A stretch of 64,000 bases of DNA from Confluentibacter flavum. Lineage in GTDB: Bacteria > Bacteroidota > Bacteroidia > Flavobacteriales > Flavobacteriaceae. The translations under genes were made by a program, and so were the position numbers. The notes beneath the pieces were generated by a model. That model had not been told where the DNA came from, made no database searches, and saw only the letters and a list, made by a program, of their open reading frames with translations. The stretch lies in assembly GCF_002843175.1 (NCBI RefSeq), contig NZ_PJEO01000056.1, forward strand, positions 124,001 to 188,000, read 5' to 3'. Shown here piece after piece: positions 52,418 through 62,240 of the stretch. How positions within the stretch are numbered: position 1 is the stretch's first letter; each line of letters starts with the position of its first letter.

Positions 52418-53521
52418 ATGAAATTAACTAATTGTTTAACTATAATAATTGCAGCACTTTTAATTAGTTGCTCAGGTTCTGGAGATGACGACCCTAACGT
52501 TAGTCCAACTCCAACTCCAACGCCCACACCCACTGCTACACTGAAAGAATCTGCTAATTTTCCAATAGGAAATATTGTTTCTGCAAATAGGTTATCTGGT
52601 ACAGATACTTATTTTAGAACACTATTAAATAAAGAATTTAATAGTATCACAGCCGAAAACGATATGAAAATGGGAGCCATGTTCGTAGGGCCAGATACTT
52701 ATGATTTTAGCAAAGGAGACGCCATTGTTAACTATGCAAAAGCAAATGGGCTTAGAGTTCATGGTCATGCCTTGGTTTGGCATGCATCTATACCCAATTG
52801 GTTAAAAAATTACGCGGGTACTGATGCTGAATTTGAAGCACAAGTGAAAGGTTATATTAAAACCACTGTGGCACATTTCGCCGCTATAAAAACAACAGAA
52901 GGAAAATCCGTTCTTGAAAGCTGGGATGTTGTTAATGAACACTTTACAAATGATGCTGCTGCCGCTGTTTTTAACACTAGAATAGGAAGCGATTATGTTT
53001 CGAAATGTTTTACTTGGGCACGTGAAGCAGATGCTGATGTAAAATTATTTTATAATGATTATAATCTAGGAAGTACGGGTTCCAAAGCTGCTCAGGTTGT
53101 AGACATGGTAAATACTTTTAAAACAAATTTAACACCTATAGACGGTATTGGTATGCAAATGCACATTGATTTAGAATATCCAGACTTAACAACATTATCA
53201 AATAATGTGACGATGCTTAAAAATACAGGATTATTAATTCATTTCTCTGAATTGGATATGTCTGTAAACAAGGATAAATCATTGACCACCTTAACGGCAA
53301 GCAGAGCGAATGCTCAAAAAGAAAAATATAAACAAGTTGCCATTTTGTATAAAACTATACCTGAAGCACAAAGATTTGGCATTACATTTTGGGGAATGAG
53401 AGATACAGACAGTTGGCTTATTAATTTTCTTAACAACCCCAATGAATGGCCACTTTTATTCGATTCAAATTATAATTATAAACAAGCTTTCATTGGCTTT
53501 TTAGACGGATTAAACAACTAA
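52418..53521 (+). CDS. GH10 endo-1,4-beta-xylanase lipoprotein (first copy)
   Basis: A 367-residue xylanase with a lipoprotein signal ending at ISCSGSGDDD. The acidic residues after the cysteine resemble the surface-export tag of Bacteroidota lipoproteins. A Pro/Thr linker (about residues 29-41) leads to the GH10 barrel. Conserved parts are ITAENDMKMG, GHALVWHASIP, acid/base Glu174 in WDVVNEHF and nucleophile Glu278 in HFSELDMS. It cuts internal beta-1,4 bonds of xylan, most likely on the cell surface. It is 29 bases after GH67 and 16 bases before the second GH10 gene, in one operon. Confidence 0.94.
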   Translation: MKLTNCLTIIIAALLISCSGSGDDDPNVSPTPTPTPTPTATLKESANFPIGNIVSANRLSGTDTYFRTLLNKEFNSITAENDMKMGAMFVGPDTYDFSKGDAIVNYAKANGLRVHGHALVWHASIPNWLKNYAGTDAEFEAQVKGYIKTTVAHFAAIKTTEGKSVLESWDVVNEHFTNDAAAAVFNTRIGSDYVSKCFTWAREADADVKLFYNDYNLGSTGSKAAQVVDMVNTFKTNLTPIDGIGMQMHIDLEYPDLTTLSNNVTMLKNTGLLIHFSELDMSVNKDKSLTTLTASRANAQKEKYKQVAILYKTIPEAQRFGITFWGMRDTDSWLINFLNNPNEWPLLFDSNYNYKQAFIGFLDGLNN

Positions 53522-53537
53522 ACTAAATATTTAAATC

Positions 53538-54677
53538 ATGAACATAAAAAAACAATTCCTATTAATTACAACCATTCTAATATTAGTAATTGGTTGTAAA
53601 GAATCAACTGTGGAAACGCCTACAGAACCTGTAACGCTTAGAAACGTTTATAAAGATGCCTTTTATATTGGTGCTGCCCTTAATAGATTTCAAATAGATG
53701 AAACAGATTCAATAATGGCAGGCATCGTTGGTAGGGAATTTAGCAGTATTACTGCCGAAAACGAAATGAAATCAATGCAAATCCATCCAACAAAAGACAC
53801 TTTCAACTATGAATACCCTGACAAATTTGTCGCTCTGGGCGAAAAACACAATATGTTCATACATGGGCATACTTTAGTTTGGCACAGTCAATTATCTCCA
53901 TGGATAAGAAATATAGAAGATAGTACAGAAATGGCTGAAGCACTCAAGAGCCACATAACGGCAGTTGTGAGCAGATACAAAGGCAAGATCCATTCTTGGG
54001 ATGTTGTAAACGAAGCTCTTAATGAAGATGGTACCTTAAGAAAGTCTGTTTTCTTAGAAGTTATGGGAGAAGACTATTTACCTTTAGCATTTAAATGGAC
54101 ATCGGAAATCGATCCTGATGCAGACTTGTATTATAATGATTACAATATGGCAAACCCAGAAAAAAGAGCAGGTGCTATACGATTAGTTAAAAATATTATG
54201 GATAAAGGTGTTAAAGTAGATGGCATAGGTATGCAAGGCCATTGGCATTTAAACACTCCCTCCCTTGAAGAGATTGAAAAAAGTATAGTAGATTATGCAT
54301 CCCTTGGTGTAAAAGTAGCTATTACTGAACTTGACATAAGTGTTTTACCGAATCCTAGAGATCTTGTGGGGGCTGACATAGGTCAAAATTTCGATAATAG
54401 TGAATTATTAAACCCTTACACAAAAGGCTTACCAGATTCTATTCAAGTAAAATTAGCAAACCGTTATACTGACATTTTTAAAATATTTTTAAAGCATAAA
54501 GATAAAATAAGCAGAGTTACTTTTTGGGGTGTTAATGACGGACAGTCATGGCTTAATGGTTTTCCTGTAAGAGGAAGAACCAATCACCCTTTACTCTTCG
54601 ATAGAGAGTTAAAACCAAAAAGTGCTTATGATAGTATCATTGCACTAAAACAAAGAGACGATAAACAATCCAACTAA
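53538..54677 (+). CDS. GH10 endo-1,4-beta-xylanase lipoprotein (second copy)
   Basis: A second, clearly diverged GH10 enzyme of 379 residues, also with a lipobox (LVIGC, Cys20) but a short linker and no Asp-rich tag. Catalytic residues are Glu159 in WDVVNEAL and Glu264 in ITELDIS. Other landmarks are ITAENEMKSM and GHTLVWHSQL. An insert around DIGQNFDNSELLNPYTKGLP separates it from the first copy. The difference in the residues after the lipid-modified cysteine suggests different faces: the first copy at the surface and this one inside the periplasm on shorter oligomers. That is inference. Confidence 0.94.
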   Translation: MNIKKQFLLITTILILVIGCKESTVETPTEPVTLRNVYKDAFYIGAALNRFQIDETDSIMAGIVGREFSSITAENEMKSMQIHPTKDTFNYEYPDKFVALGEKHNMFIHGHTLVWHSQLSPWIRNIEDSTEMAEALKSHITAVVSRYKGKIHSWDVVNEALNEDGTLRKSVFLEVMGEDYLPLAFKWTSEIDPDADLYYNDYNMANPEKRAGAIRLVKNIMDKGVKVDGIGMQGHWHLNTPSLEEIEKSIVDYASLGVKVAITELDISVLPNPRDLVGADIGQNFDNSELLNPYTKGLPDSIQVKLANRYTDIFKIFLKHKDKISRVTFWGVNDGQSWLNGFPVRGRTNHPLLFDRELKPKSAYDSIIALKQRDDKQSN

Positions 54678-54685
54678 TTAAGTAC

Positions 54686-56122
54686 ATGGGTTCAGATTCA
54701 CACAAACTATCCATAAAAGAAAAAATTGGATATAGTTTAGGAGACCTTGCTGCAAACTTGGTATTCCAAACATTGGTTACTTATTTAGCCTATTTTTATA
54801 CGGATATATATGGGCTTAAAGCGAATGACGCTTCTGCAGTTACATTAATTGTTGGTCTCATTGCTGCTTTTGTTTTTAATCCATTAATGGGTGTTATAGC
54901 TGATAGAACAACTACAAAATGGGGTAAATTTAGGCCTTGGATATTATGGACGGCAATCCCTTTAGGTGTGGCATCCATGATGGCTTTTAGCACACCAGAT
55001 TTTGCCTATAAAGGAAAAGTTATTTATGCCGTAATTACTTATACGCTATTACTATTGCTATACGCTGCAAACAATTTGCCTTATTCCGCTTTAAGTGGCG
55101 TTATAACAGGTGATATGAAAGAACGAAACAGCTTGTCGGCGTATCGTTTCATTGCTGTTATGGGTGCTCAATTTTTTGTTCAAGTATTCATGTACGACTT
55201 TATTTTGAAAGCTGGTGATGGTAACAAAGCTGCGGGAATGGAAACCGTAATGACCTGGTTGGCCATTATTGGCACCATTATGTTGCTAATTACATTTTTT
55301 ACTACAAGAGAACGTGTTGTACCTAATTTAGACCAAAAATCCAGTATAAAAGAAGATCTAGGTGATTTAGTAAAAAACAAACCTTGGATTATCATGCTGA
55401 GCCTAACAACGTTGGTTTTTATAACATTGGCTATGAAAGGTGGGTCTTATGTATATTATTTTGAAAACTATGTGGATCAAAATGGATTAAAATCATTCTT
55501 GGACCCTTTAAAGCGTTTTTTACCAACTTTTGAAAATGAAACATCTTTAGGATTGGGTGTTTTTAATGGAGGGGGTATTCTTATTGGTTTAATAGGTATA
55601 GCACTATCTAAAAAATTGGCAGATAAGTATGGCAAACGTAATGTATTTGGTGCATCGTTGTTTATTTCAACATTATTTATAATTGCTTTTTATTTTTATC
55701 CTCCTAAAGCAATAGAAATAATTTTTGCATCTCAAATATTGCATATGTTTTTCTATGGAATTAGTACTCCTATCCTATGGGCAATGATTGCAGATGTAGC
55801 AGATTTCTCTGAATGGAAAAACAATCGTCGTGCTACAGCTATTATATTTTCTGCCATGATGGTTGGTTTAAAAGGCGGCTTAAGTATTGGAAGTGCTTTA
55901 GTATCTTGGCTTTTAGGCGTCTATGGATATATAACTAAAGAAGCTGCCGTCGCAGGAATAATAACCGTACAACCAGAATCTGCTATACAAGGAACTAGAC
56001 TTCTTGTAAGTATTTTTCCGGCAATTCCATTTTTAATAGGCGTAGGATTGTTGTTTTTCTATGAAATTAATAAAAAAATGGAGACTCAAATAGAAGCCGA
56101 ATTAAAAATAAGAAGATTATAA
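54686..56122 (+). CDS. GPH-family (MFS) glycoside/cation symporter
   Basis: A 478-residue transporter with 12 membrane segments of the glycoside-pentoside-hexuronide:cation symporter family. The N-terminal pattern KEKIGYSLGDLAANLVFQ and the loop MGVIADRTTTKWGKFRPWIL near residues 68-87 are diagnostic. The family's XynP/XynB members carry xylosides. It lies eight bases after the second GH10 gene and 26 before the cytoplasmic GH43, which strongly suggests that it imports xylo-oligosaccharides for that enzyme. This complements the SSS symporter, the presumed monomer route. Confidence 0.9.
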   Translation: MGSDSHKLSIKEKIGYSLGDLAANLVFQTLVTYLAYFYTDIYGLKANDASAVTLIVGLIAAFVFNPLMGVIADRTTTKWGKFRPWILWTAIPLGVASMMAFSTPDFAYKGKVIYAVITYTLLLLLYAANNLPYSALSGVITGDMKERNSLSAYRFIAVMGAQFFVQVFMYDFILKAGDGNKAAGMETVMTWLAIIGTIMLLITFFTTRERVVPNLDQKSSIKEDLGDLVKNKPWIIMLSLTTLVFITLAMKGGSYVYYFENYVDQNGLKSFLDPLKRFLPTFENETSLGLGVFNGGGILIGLIGIALSKKLADKYGKRNVFGASLFISTLFIIAFYFYPPKAIEIIFASQILHMFFYGISTPILWAMIADVADFSEWKNNRRATAIIFSAMMVGLKGGLSIGSALVSWLLGVYGYITKEAAVAGIITVQPESAIQGTRLLVSIFPAIPFLIGVGLLFFYEINKKMETQIEAELKIRRL

Positions 56123-56148
56123 TATAACCAATAAAAAAATTAAAAATA

Positions 56149-57186
56149 ATGCCAGAAGAAGCCATTGAACATATTGATTTTGAGAGTTTGAATAAAAAAG
56201 CTATTTCCAAACCTTTGGTATCTCATATCTATACAGCAGATCCATCGGCTCATGTTTTTAATAAAAAAATTTATATATACCCATCACATGATGTAGATGC
56301 AGGAGAAGCATTTGATGACTTAGGAAGTCATTTTGCCATGGAAGATTACCATGTAATATCTATGGATAGTATTGACAGTGATGCTGTTGATAATGGGTTG
56401 GCGCTACATGTAAACGATGTCCCTTGGGCAGAAAAACAAATGTGGGCTCCAGACGCTGCACATAAAGACGGAAAATATTACTTATTTTTTCCGGCAAAAG
56501 GATATGATGGTATTTTTAGAATAGGAGTCGCAGTAAGTGAGTCTCCTGTTGGCCCATTTAAACCACAACCAGAAGCTATAAAAGGAAGTTTTTCAATTGA
56601 CCCTGCTGTTTTTGAAGATGAGGATGGAAGTTATTATATGTATTTTGGAGGCATTTGGGGCGGACAATTACAACGTTGGAAAACAGGCGTTTTTAATGCA
56701 GAACATCCGGAAAATCCAACTGCGCATCTCCCTAAAGACAATGAACCGGCGCTGACTGCAAAAGTAGCAAAAATGACAAATGACGTATTGGAGTTTTCCG
56801 AAGCCCCAAGAGATATAGTTATTTTGGACGCAAAAGGAAACCCTTTATTAGCAGGAGATCGAGAAAGACGCTTTTTTGAAGGTCCATGGGTACACAAATA
56901 TCATGGCAAATACTATTTTTCGTATTCAACAGGAGACACTCATTTTATATGCTATGCCACTGGAGATAATCCTTATGGCCCTTTTACCTATCAAGGAAAA
57001 ATTTTAAATCCTGTAGTTGGATGGACCTCACACCATTCCATTTGTGAAGTAGAAGGTAAATGGTATTTATTTTATCATGATTCAAGTTTATCTAAAGGTG
57101 TGACTCATTTAAGATCTATTAAAGTTGCCGAAATCACTTATAATGAAGATGGCACCATTAATACTTTAAATCCGTATAGAGATTAA
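56149..57186 (+). CDS. GH43 glycosidase, probable cytoplasmic beta-xylosidase
   Basis: The 345-residue five-bladed propeller enzyme has the GH43 triad: base Asp31 (YTADPSAHV), pKa-modulating Asp151 (SFSIDPAVF) and acid Glu244 (RFFEGPWVH). Further blades read MWAPDAAHKDGKYYLFFPAK in two parts and YYFSYSTGDTHF. There is no signal peptide, so it works in the cytoplasm after oligosaccharide uptake. Beta-xylosidase is most likely in this setting; arabinofuranosidase is an alternative within the family. It ends the GH67-GH10-GH10-GPH-GH43 operon before a very strong terminator. Confidence 0.92.
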   Translation: MPEEAIEHIDFESLNKKAISKPLVSHIYTADPSAHVFNKKIYIYPSHDVDAGEAFDDLGSHFAMEDYHVISMDSIDSDAVDNGLALHVNDVPWAEKQMWAPDAAHKDGKYYLFFPAKGYDGIFRIGVAVSESPVGPFKPQPEAIKGSFSIDPAVFEDEDGSYYMYFGGIWGGQLQRWKTGVFNAEHPENPTAHLPKDNEPALTAKVAKMTNDVLEFSEAPRDIVILDAKGNPLLAGDRERRFFEGPWVHKYHGKYYFSYSTGDTHFICYATGDNPYGPFTYQGKILNPVVGWTSHHSICEVEGKWYLFYHDSSLSKGVTHLRSIKVAEITYNEDGTINTLNPYRD

Positions 57187-57200
57187 TCGTTTTAAATTTA

Positions 57201-57235
57201 AACTAAAAACCCCTCAATAAGAGGGGTTTTTAGTT
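57201..57235 (+). terminator. strong bidirectional terminator after GH43
   Basis: A perfect 15-bp stem (AACTAAAAACCCCTC with its inverse) around AATAA, containing T runs on both strands. It separates the convergent GH43 and UnbV-protein genes. Confidence 0.92.
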
Positions 57236-57262
57236 TAATATAATCTATTTCTTTTAGTTTAA

Positions 57263-60200
57263 TTAAAGTTTTATAGATTCTATAAATTGCAAATAATCAT
57301 TATTCTTCGCTGCGATAATATATGATTTGCTACCTACTTTTATTGTAGCCATATCTTTTACATCGCCAGGGACAAAGAAACCGCTTTTGGAAACAGGCAC
57401 AGCCTGAAAACCACCTTTGCCATTTCCTTTTAGAAAAAGACCATATCCTGCATCATTTCGAGGTGTTTCGACTTCAGAAGCGTGTAAGTTTCCTGCTATT
57501 AAAGCATCTAAATGTCCATCATTATCATAGTCGTTAACTAAAATCTGATTGATGCTTGATATTTGGGCCAAATTTGGCAATTTATGGACAATGAACTTCC
57601 CTTCTTTATTTTCAAGATATATACTTGCAAACGATTTAACTTGATAATGCAGCGAATTTTCTAAATCCTTTTTTGAGTAAACATCAACTAAAGAGGCTTC
57701 TGCAAACGTTTCATAATCTTTGAATTTCTCCTTAATTGAAGGTATTTGTTGGGAAGAACAACCCCTACCCCTTACTGGGTATTGGATACCTTCATTGTAA
57801 TAACTTAATACAATATCTGTTTTATTATTCTTATCAAAATCATTCGCATAAATATCGAAAGTTTCATTTCCTTCAGCTTTATACTTATAGTTTAACCCAT
57901 TGTTTCCTATTATATAATCCATATCACCATCATTATCAAAATCACCTTGATTGATGCTCCACCACCAACCGGCTGAGTCTTCATCTAGGCCCATATCTTT
58001 TGATACTTCTTTAAATCCGGTCTTTACATTCTTAAAGACACGTATTGGCATCCATTCACCAACTATAATAATATCTAGCCATGTATCATTATCAATATCC
58101 GTAATAATGGCACTTGTTGCCATTCCTAGATCTTTAAAAACATTTGGTGAAATTATATCAAACTTTACAGAGTTTCCTTCACTTTTGTTGGTTAATACAA
58201 AACTATCTGCCGGTGATGGATAATTTCCTGGAACTTGCCTTCCTAAAGTCAAAATATCCGGCTTTCCATCTTTGTTAAAATCGGCTGAATAAACTCTAGA
58301 TCCACTTGTAATCATTTCGGGAAGGGCATTATTTGCTTTGCTAAAGTTTCCTTTTCCATCATTTAAATATAATCTGTCCTGCAAACTTTTGGCTCTTTTA
58401 TCGCTTAAAAATTCATAGCCTCCACTTACTATATACAAATCATTATCTCCATCGTTATCAATATCAATAATTAAAGCTCCTAAATCTTCCGAAACTTTAT
58501 CTTCAGCAAAAAAGCTTTGTGTTTGCTTTTCAAAAGTTCCTTTTGACGTTTGATAAAATAACTGACCTTCAAAACCAGAAGCGCCTCCAATAAAATAATC
58601 GTCTAAACCATCATTATTCAGATCGCCAACAGCAAGTGCAGGACCAAACATTGACATTTTATGAGGAAGCAACACTTGTGTTTCAAAATCATCAAATATA
58701 TTTTCTTCATGCTTAAATGTTGGAAAAATTTGGGACGTTTCTAAAACCGTTTGAAACAAAACATTATCGTTTAATTGTTTCTCCACAGCATTTTCTGTTA
58801 TGGCATCTTTGTACTTTAACTTTAATTTTTGATTGGCATTTACATTATTTAATTCTTGTATTTTGCCGTCTCCCCAAACTACTTTTAGTTTTTCGATAGT
58901 TTGAGATTGCCCTAGTCCAAAATGTAATTCTGGTGCAACTGACGATTGAAATCCGCGAGTTAAAGTTAACTCTTGCATTTGGGTTTCATCATTATTAGTA
59001 ACATACACCTGATTTCCAAGTCCAAACTTATTACCATCTTTACCCTCAAAATTTATAGAAATGTAATTGTTAGTTTCAGAACTTTTATTTTCAAAAAGGG
59101 TAGCAATATCGTCGATGTTGCTTATTACTACTTCTAAATCACCATCGTTATCTAAATCGGCGTAAGCAACACCATTAGAAAAACCTTCTATTTCTATTCC
59201 CCATTTTTCATTAACCTTTTCAAAATTAAGATCTCCGTTGTTTTTAAACATGAAATTATCAATTTTCTCTGAAGGAATTCCTAAGCTTTTTTCCAGAACG
59301 GACAAGTCTTTTCTTTCATGATCCAAACTTTTGAAATAGTCGTTATGGTTAATTTCTTTACGAGTACCATTGGTAACATATAAATCTTTTTTACCATCAT
59401 TATCAAAATCAGCAAATAATGGCCCCCAGCTCCAGTCTGTCGATGTGGTTCCAGTAATTCCAGATACATTTGTAAAATAAGGAACGCCATCATCTGTATA
59501 AAGTCCTGTGTTAATCTGCATCACATTGTTCATATATTGATAATGAAATCCCGCATCAACAACATCCCAAAATAATTGGGGATTCATACTAGCCATATTG
59601 GCTTTTTTACGACGGTTGTTATTGGCATCCATATCCACTTGAAATATATCAAGGTGCCCATCATTATTTATGTCGGCTATATCGGCACCCATACCATAAA
59701 ATGCTGTATGTGGTGATGCCTGTTTGTTAACTTCTTTAAATGTGCCATCTTGATTATTAATATAAAAATAGTCAGGAGAACTAAAATCGTTAGAGACATA
59801 TATGTCAGCCCAACCATCGTTATTTATATCGCTAACAGTTGCACTTAAAGTGAGTCCAAAGTTTTTAACACCGGCCTCACTAGTTACATCTATAAACTTT
59901 CCGTTATCATTTCTATATAAATGATCCGAATCAATATCCTTAATATTATTCATGGCGTATTTATATACTTCTACAGGTGCAGAAAATGGTGTTGCAGGAT
60001 AATTAGCTACATAAACATCTAAATCGCCATCATTATCATAATCAAAAAAAGTAGCTTGCACACTACTACCTCTATCATCAAGGCCATATTGTGCAGCCAT
60101 TTCTGTAAAAGTTAAATCTCCATTATTAATAAACAATTGATTTTGTCTTGAACCAGATTGACCACTAACAGAACAGTAAATATCCAACAAGCCATCATTA

Positions 60201-60619
60201 TTTACATCGGCCATAGTTACACCTGTATACCAACGACTATCTCCTCCTACATTGGCTTTATCTGTAACATCTTCAAATTGTAGATTACCTTTATTTAAAT
60301 ACAGCTTATTTTCAACCTGATTTCCTGTAAAATAAATATCCACTAAACCATCATTATTTATATCACCAACAGCTACTCCACCACCCATATAAAGGTATCC
60401 ATAAGTAAAATAATTTAAAGTATCGCTTTCAGTAAGTGTATTGTTAAAAGTAATTCCTGTTTTAGAAACATCAAGTTTACTAAAAATTTTTTCGTCAGTT
60501 ACAGATGTATTTGATTCCTCCTTTTTCGAACAGTTTTGTAAAGTGCTTAAAAAAAATAGCCCAATACAAAGTTTTAAAAAAAACATGGAAGTTAGTTTTT
60601 CTAATGTCATTGTTTTCAT
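57263..60619 (-). CDS. FG-GAP/VCBS-repeat protein with ASPIC/UnbV domain, lipoprotein
   Basis: The 1118-residue protein carries a lipobox (FLSTLQNC, Cys30 from the first Met; starts at 60610 or 60586 would shorten the signal). It has a series of FG-GAP repeats, each with calcium-binding DxDxDGxxD-like loops such as DINNDGLVDIYF, DYDNDGDLDVYV and DFDNDGKKDLYV. An ASPIC/UnbV domain near residues 540-610 (ELTLTRGFQSSVAPELHFGLG) is followed by a second set of repeats (DIDNDGDNDLYIV, DFDNDGDMDYII). It resembles a double integrin-like propeller on the cell envelope. It has no known enzyme motif, so carbohydrate or protein binding is inferred. It lies behind SusD, separated by a hairpin. Confidence 0.85.
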   Translation of the reverse strand: MKTMTLEKLTSMFFLKLCIGLFFLSTLQNCSKKEESNTSVTDEKIFSKLDVSKTGITFNNTLTESDTLNYFTYGYLYMGGGVAVGDINNDGLVDIYFTGNQVENKLYLNKGNLQFEDVTDKANVGGDSRWYTGVTMADVNNDGLLDIYCSVSGQSGSRQNQLFINNGDLTFTEMAAQYGLDDRGSSVQATFFDYDNDGDLDVYVANYPATPFSAPVEVYKYAMNNIKDIDSDHLYRNDNGKFIDVTSEAGVKNFGLTLSATVSDINNDGWADIYVSNDFSSPDYFYINNQDGTFKEVNKQASPHTAFYGMGADIADINNDGHLDIFQVDMDANNNRRKKANMASMNPQLFWDVVDAGFHYQYMNNVMQINTGLYTDDGVPYFTNVSGITGTTSTDWSWGPLFADFDNDGKKDLYVTNGTRKEINHNDYFKSLDHERKDLSVLEKSLGIPSEKIDNFMFKNNGDLNFEKVNEKWGIEIEGFSNGVAYADLDNDGDLEVVISNIDDIATLFENKSSETNNYISINFEGKDGNKFGLGNQVYVTNNDETQMQELTLTRGFQSSVAPELHFGLGQSQTIEKLKVVWGDGKIQELNNVNANQKLKLKYKDAITENAVEKQLNDNVLFQTVLETSQIFPTFKHEENIFDDFETQVLLPHKMSMFGPALAVGDLNNDGLDDYFIGGASGFEGQLFYQTSKGTFEKQTQSFFAEDKVSEDLGALIIDIDNDGDNDLYIVSGGYEFLSDKRAKSLQDRLYLNDGKGNFSKANNALPEMITSGSRVYSADFNKDGKPDILTLGRQVPGNYPSPADSFVLTNKSEGNSVKFDIISPNVFKDLGMATSAIITDIDNDTWLDIIIVGEWMPIRVFKNVKTGFKEVSKDMGLDEDSAGWWWSINQGDFDNDGDMDYIIGNNGLNYKYKAEGNETFDIYANDFDKNNKTDIVLSYYNEGIQYPVRGRGCSSQQIPSIKEKFKDYETFAEASLVDVYSKKDLENSLHYQVKSFASIYLENKEGKFIVHKLPNLAQISSINQILVNDYDNDGHLDALIAGNLHASEVETPRNDAGYGLFLKGNGKGGFQAVPVSKSGFFVPGDVKDMATIKVGSKSYIIAAKNNDYLQFIESIKL

Positions 60620-60655
60620 GATAATGTTTGTATTTGTAAAAATAAAATAAAGATA

Positions 60656-60680
60656 AAAGCAGCGTATAATACGCTGCTTT
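60656..60680 (-). terminator. hairpin between SusD and the UnbV-protein gene
   Basis: A perfect palindrome, AAAGCAGCGTAT and its inverse around one base, is followed on the minus strand by a T-rich run (TATCTTTATTTTATTTTT). It can end or attenuate the SusCD transcript before the UnbV gene, 37 bases upstream of that start codon. Confidence 0.75.
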
Positions 60681-60725
60681 AATTAAAACTAACTCAAAAT
60701 AAATTAACTAATAATATCCAAAATA

Positions 60726-62225
60726 TTAATAACCAGGGTTCTGATCTTCTGGTGTTAAAGCATCATTAGAATCTAATTCTCTTCTTGGAATAGGCCATAG
60801 CGCGTGTTTGCTTTGATATCCTTGGCCTGCCAATTCAGTAGCAGCTAATCCCCATCTAACTAAATCACTAAAACGTGCCTGCTCTCCTGCCAACTCAACT
60901 CTTCTTTCATGAACGATAGCATCAAAAACTGCAGGTGCAGCCAATCCAAGTGGCAAAGCAGGTAGCATAACGCTTGGTCTTTGTCTCACTTGATTTATGT
61001 AACCAATTGCAGCATTTTGACTACCTCCTGGTCTTTTATTTTCACATTCAGCCATCATCAATAAAACATCAGCATATCTTATATATTTAAAATTGATACT
61101 AGAGTTTATATTCTCATTTAATCTTTTATAATAATTTTGATATTTCTTCCATCCAGCTGCTCTTACGGCTCCTGGAACAGTTAGATCGGCTGCTAAAACA
61201 GCTCTTCCTCCTGTACCTCCAAAGAAGTCACCAGCAACATAAAAAGTATCTTCAAATCGTGTGTCACCTGTTTCGTATTCAGCTAGCAAATCATTTGCAG
61301 GATAGGTGTTAAACCAATCGTTAAAACCATATTCTTGCCCACGTAATGTCGACTCATTGGCTCCAGCTCCACTAACACTACTGTTCCAAAGAGCATTGGC
61401 CCCTAATGTTTCATCGTATTCTATTTCAAAAATTGATTCTACCCCATGCTCTGTTTCATCCATAAAATTATCATAGAAATCGGGTTCTAATGAAAATTGA
61501 CCATTTAATTTGTTAAACTCTGCTAAGGCAAGGTCATATTTCTCTTGATATAAATAAACTTTACCCAATAATGCGATAGCTGCTTGTTTAGTAGCTCTAC
61601 CATTTGCCTCAACCCCTTTGTCCAATAATGTAGTTGAAGCACTTTGCAAATCTGATATGATTAAATCATAAACAGCTGCTTTAGGCGATTTAGCAATACC
61701 ATCAGTTGTAGTTGGAATATCAGTTATTAAAGGTATATCTCCCCATCTCGTAACTAAAAGAAAGTTATATAGAGCCCTTAAAAACTTAGCTTCTCCAAAA
61801 AATTTATCTTTTTTTGCTTGGCTTATTGGCGCCGCATTTATAGATTCCGCATTACCTAAAACAAAATTCGCTTTATTTATACCTCTGTAACAGCTTTCCC
61901 AATAATCTCCCATATTACCATGGTTTGCATCAAAGCTAAATTCTAAATATTGTCTTTTATCAGCTTCCAATTGTGGATTACCTCCAGCATCACCACCCAT
62001 TAAATCAAACATGAAAAAATAGGCCCGAGTAAACAAACCAATGGTTTGAAGATTAACATATGCTGCATTTACTGAAGACTGAACCTGAGCTTCTGTTCTA
62101 AAAAAAGTTTCAGGAGATAACTGAGTTGGGTTTACCAACTCCAAATCTTTAGTACTACAAGCACTTATTATCACAATGGCAGTGCACATTGTGAAAAATG
62201 CAAAAATAATTTTGTGTGTTTTCAT
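60726..62225 (-). CDS. SusD/RagB-family glycan-binding lipoprotein
   Basis: A 499-residue outer-membrane lipoprotein (AIVIISAC, Cys23) of the SusD/RagB family. Conserved parts are LVNPTQLSPETFFRTEAQVQ (opening), GEAKFLRALYNFLLVTRWGDIPL near 145-167, ALLGKVYLYQEKYDLALAEFN near 210-230, and the C-terminal RRVELAGEQARFSDLVRWG. SusD lids the SusC channel and captures oligosaccharides. In this locus the ligand is probably xylan-derived. It is 15 bases downstream of the SusC gene on the same strand. Confidence 0.94.
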   Translation of the reverse strand: MKTHKIIFAFFTMCTAIVIISACSTKDLELVNPTQLSPETFFRTEAQVQSSVNAAYVNLQTIGLFTRAYFFMFDLMGGDAGGNPQLEADKRQYLEFSFDANHGNMGDYWESCYRGINKANFVLGNAESINAAPISQAKKDKFFGEAKFLRALYNFLLVTRWGDIPLITDIPTTTDGIAKSPKAAVYDLIISDLQSASTTLLDKGVEANGRATKQAAIALLGKVYLYQEKYDLALAEFNKLNGQFSLEPDFYDNFMDETEHGVESIFEIEYDETLGANALWNSSVSGAGANESTLRGQEYGFNDWFNTYPANDLLAEYETGDTRFEDTFYVAGDFFGGTGGRAVLAADLTVPGAVRAAGWKKYQNYYKRLNENINSSINFKYIRYADVLLMMAECENKRPGGSQNAAIGYINQVRQRPSVMLPALPLGLAAPAVFDAIVHERRVELAGEQARFSDLVRWGLAATELAGQGYQSKHALWPIPRRELDSNDALTPEDQNPGY

Positions 62226-62240
62226 AAATTTTTTTTTTAA

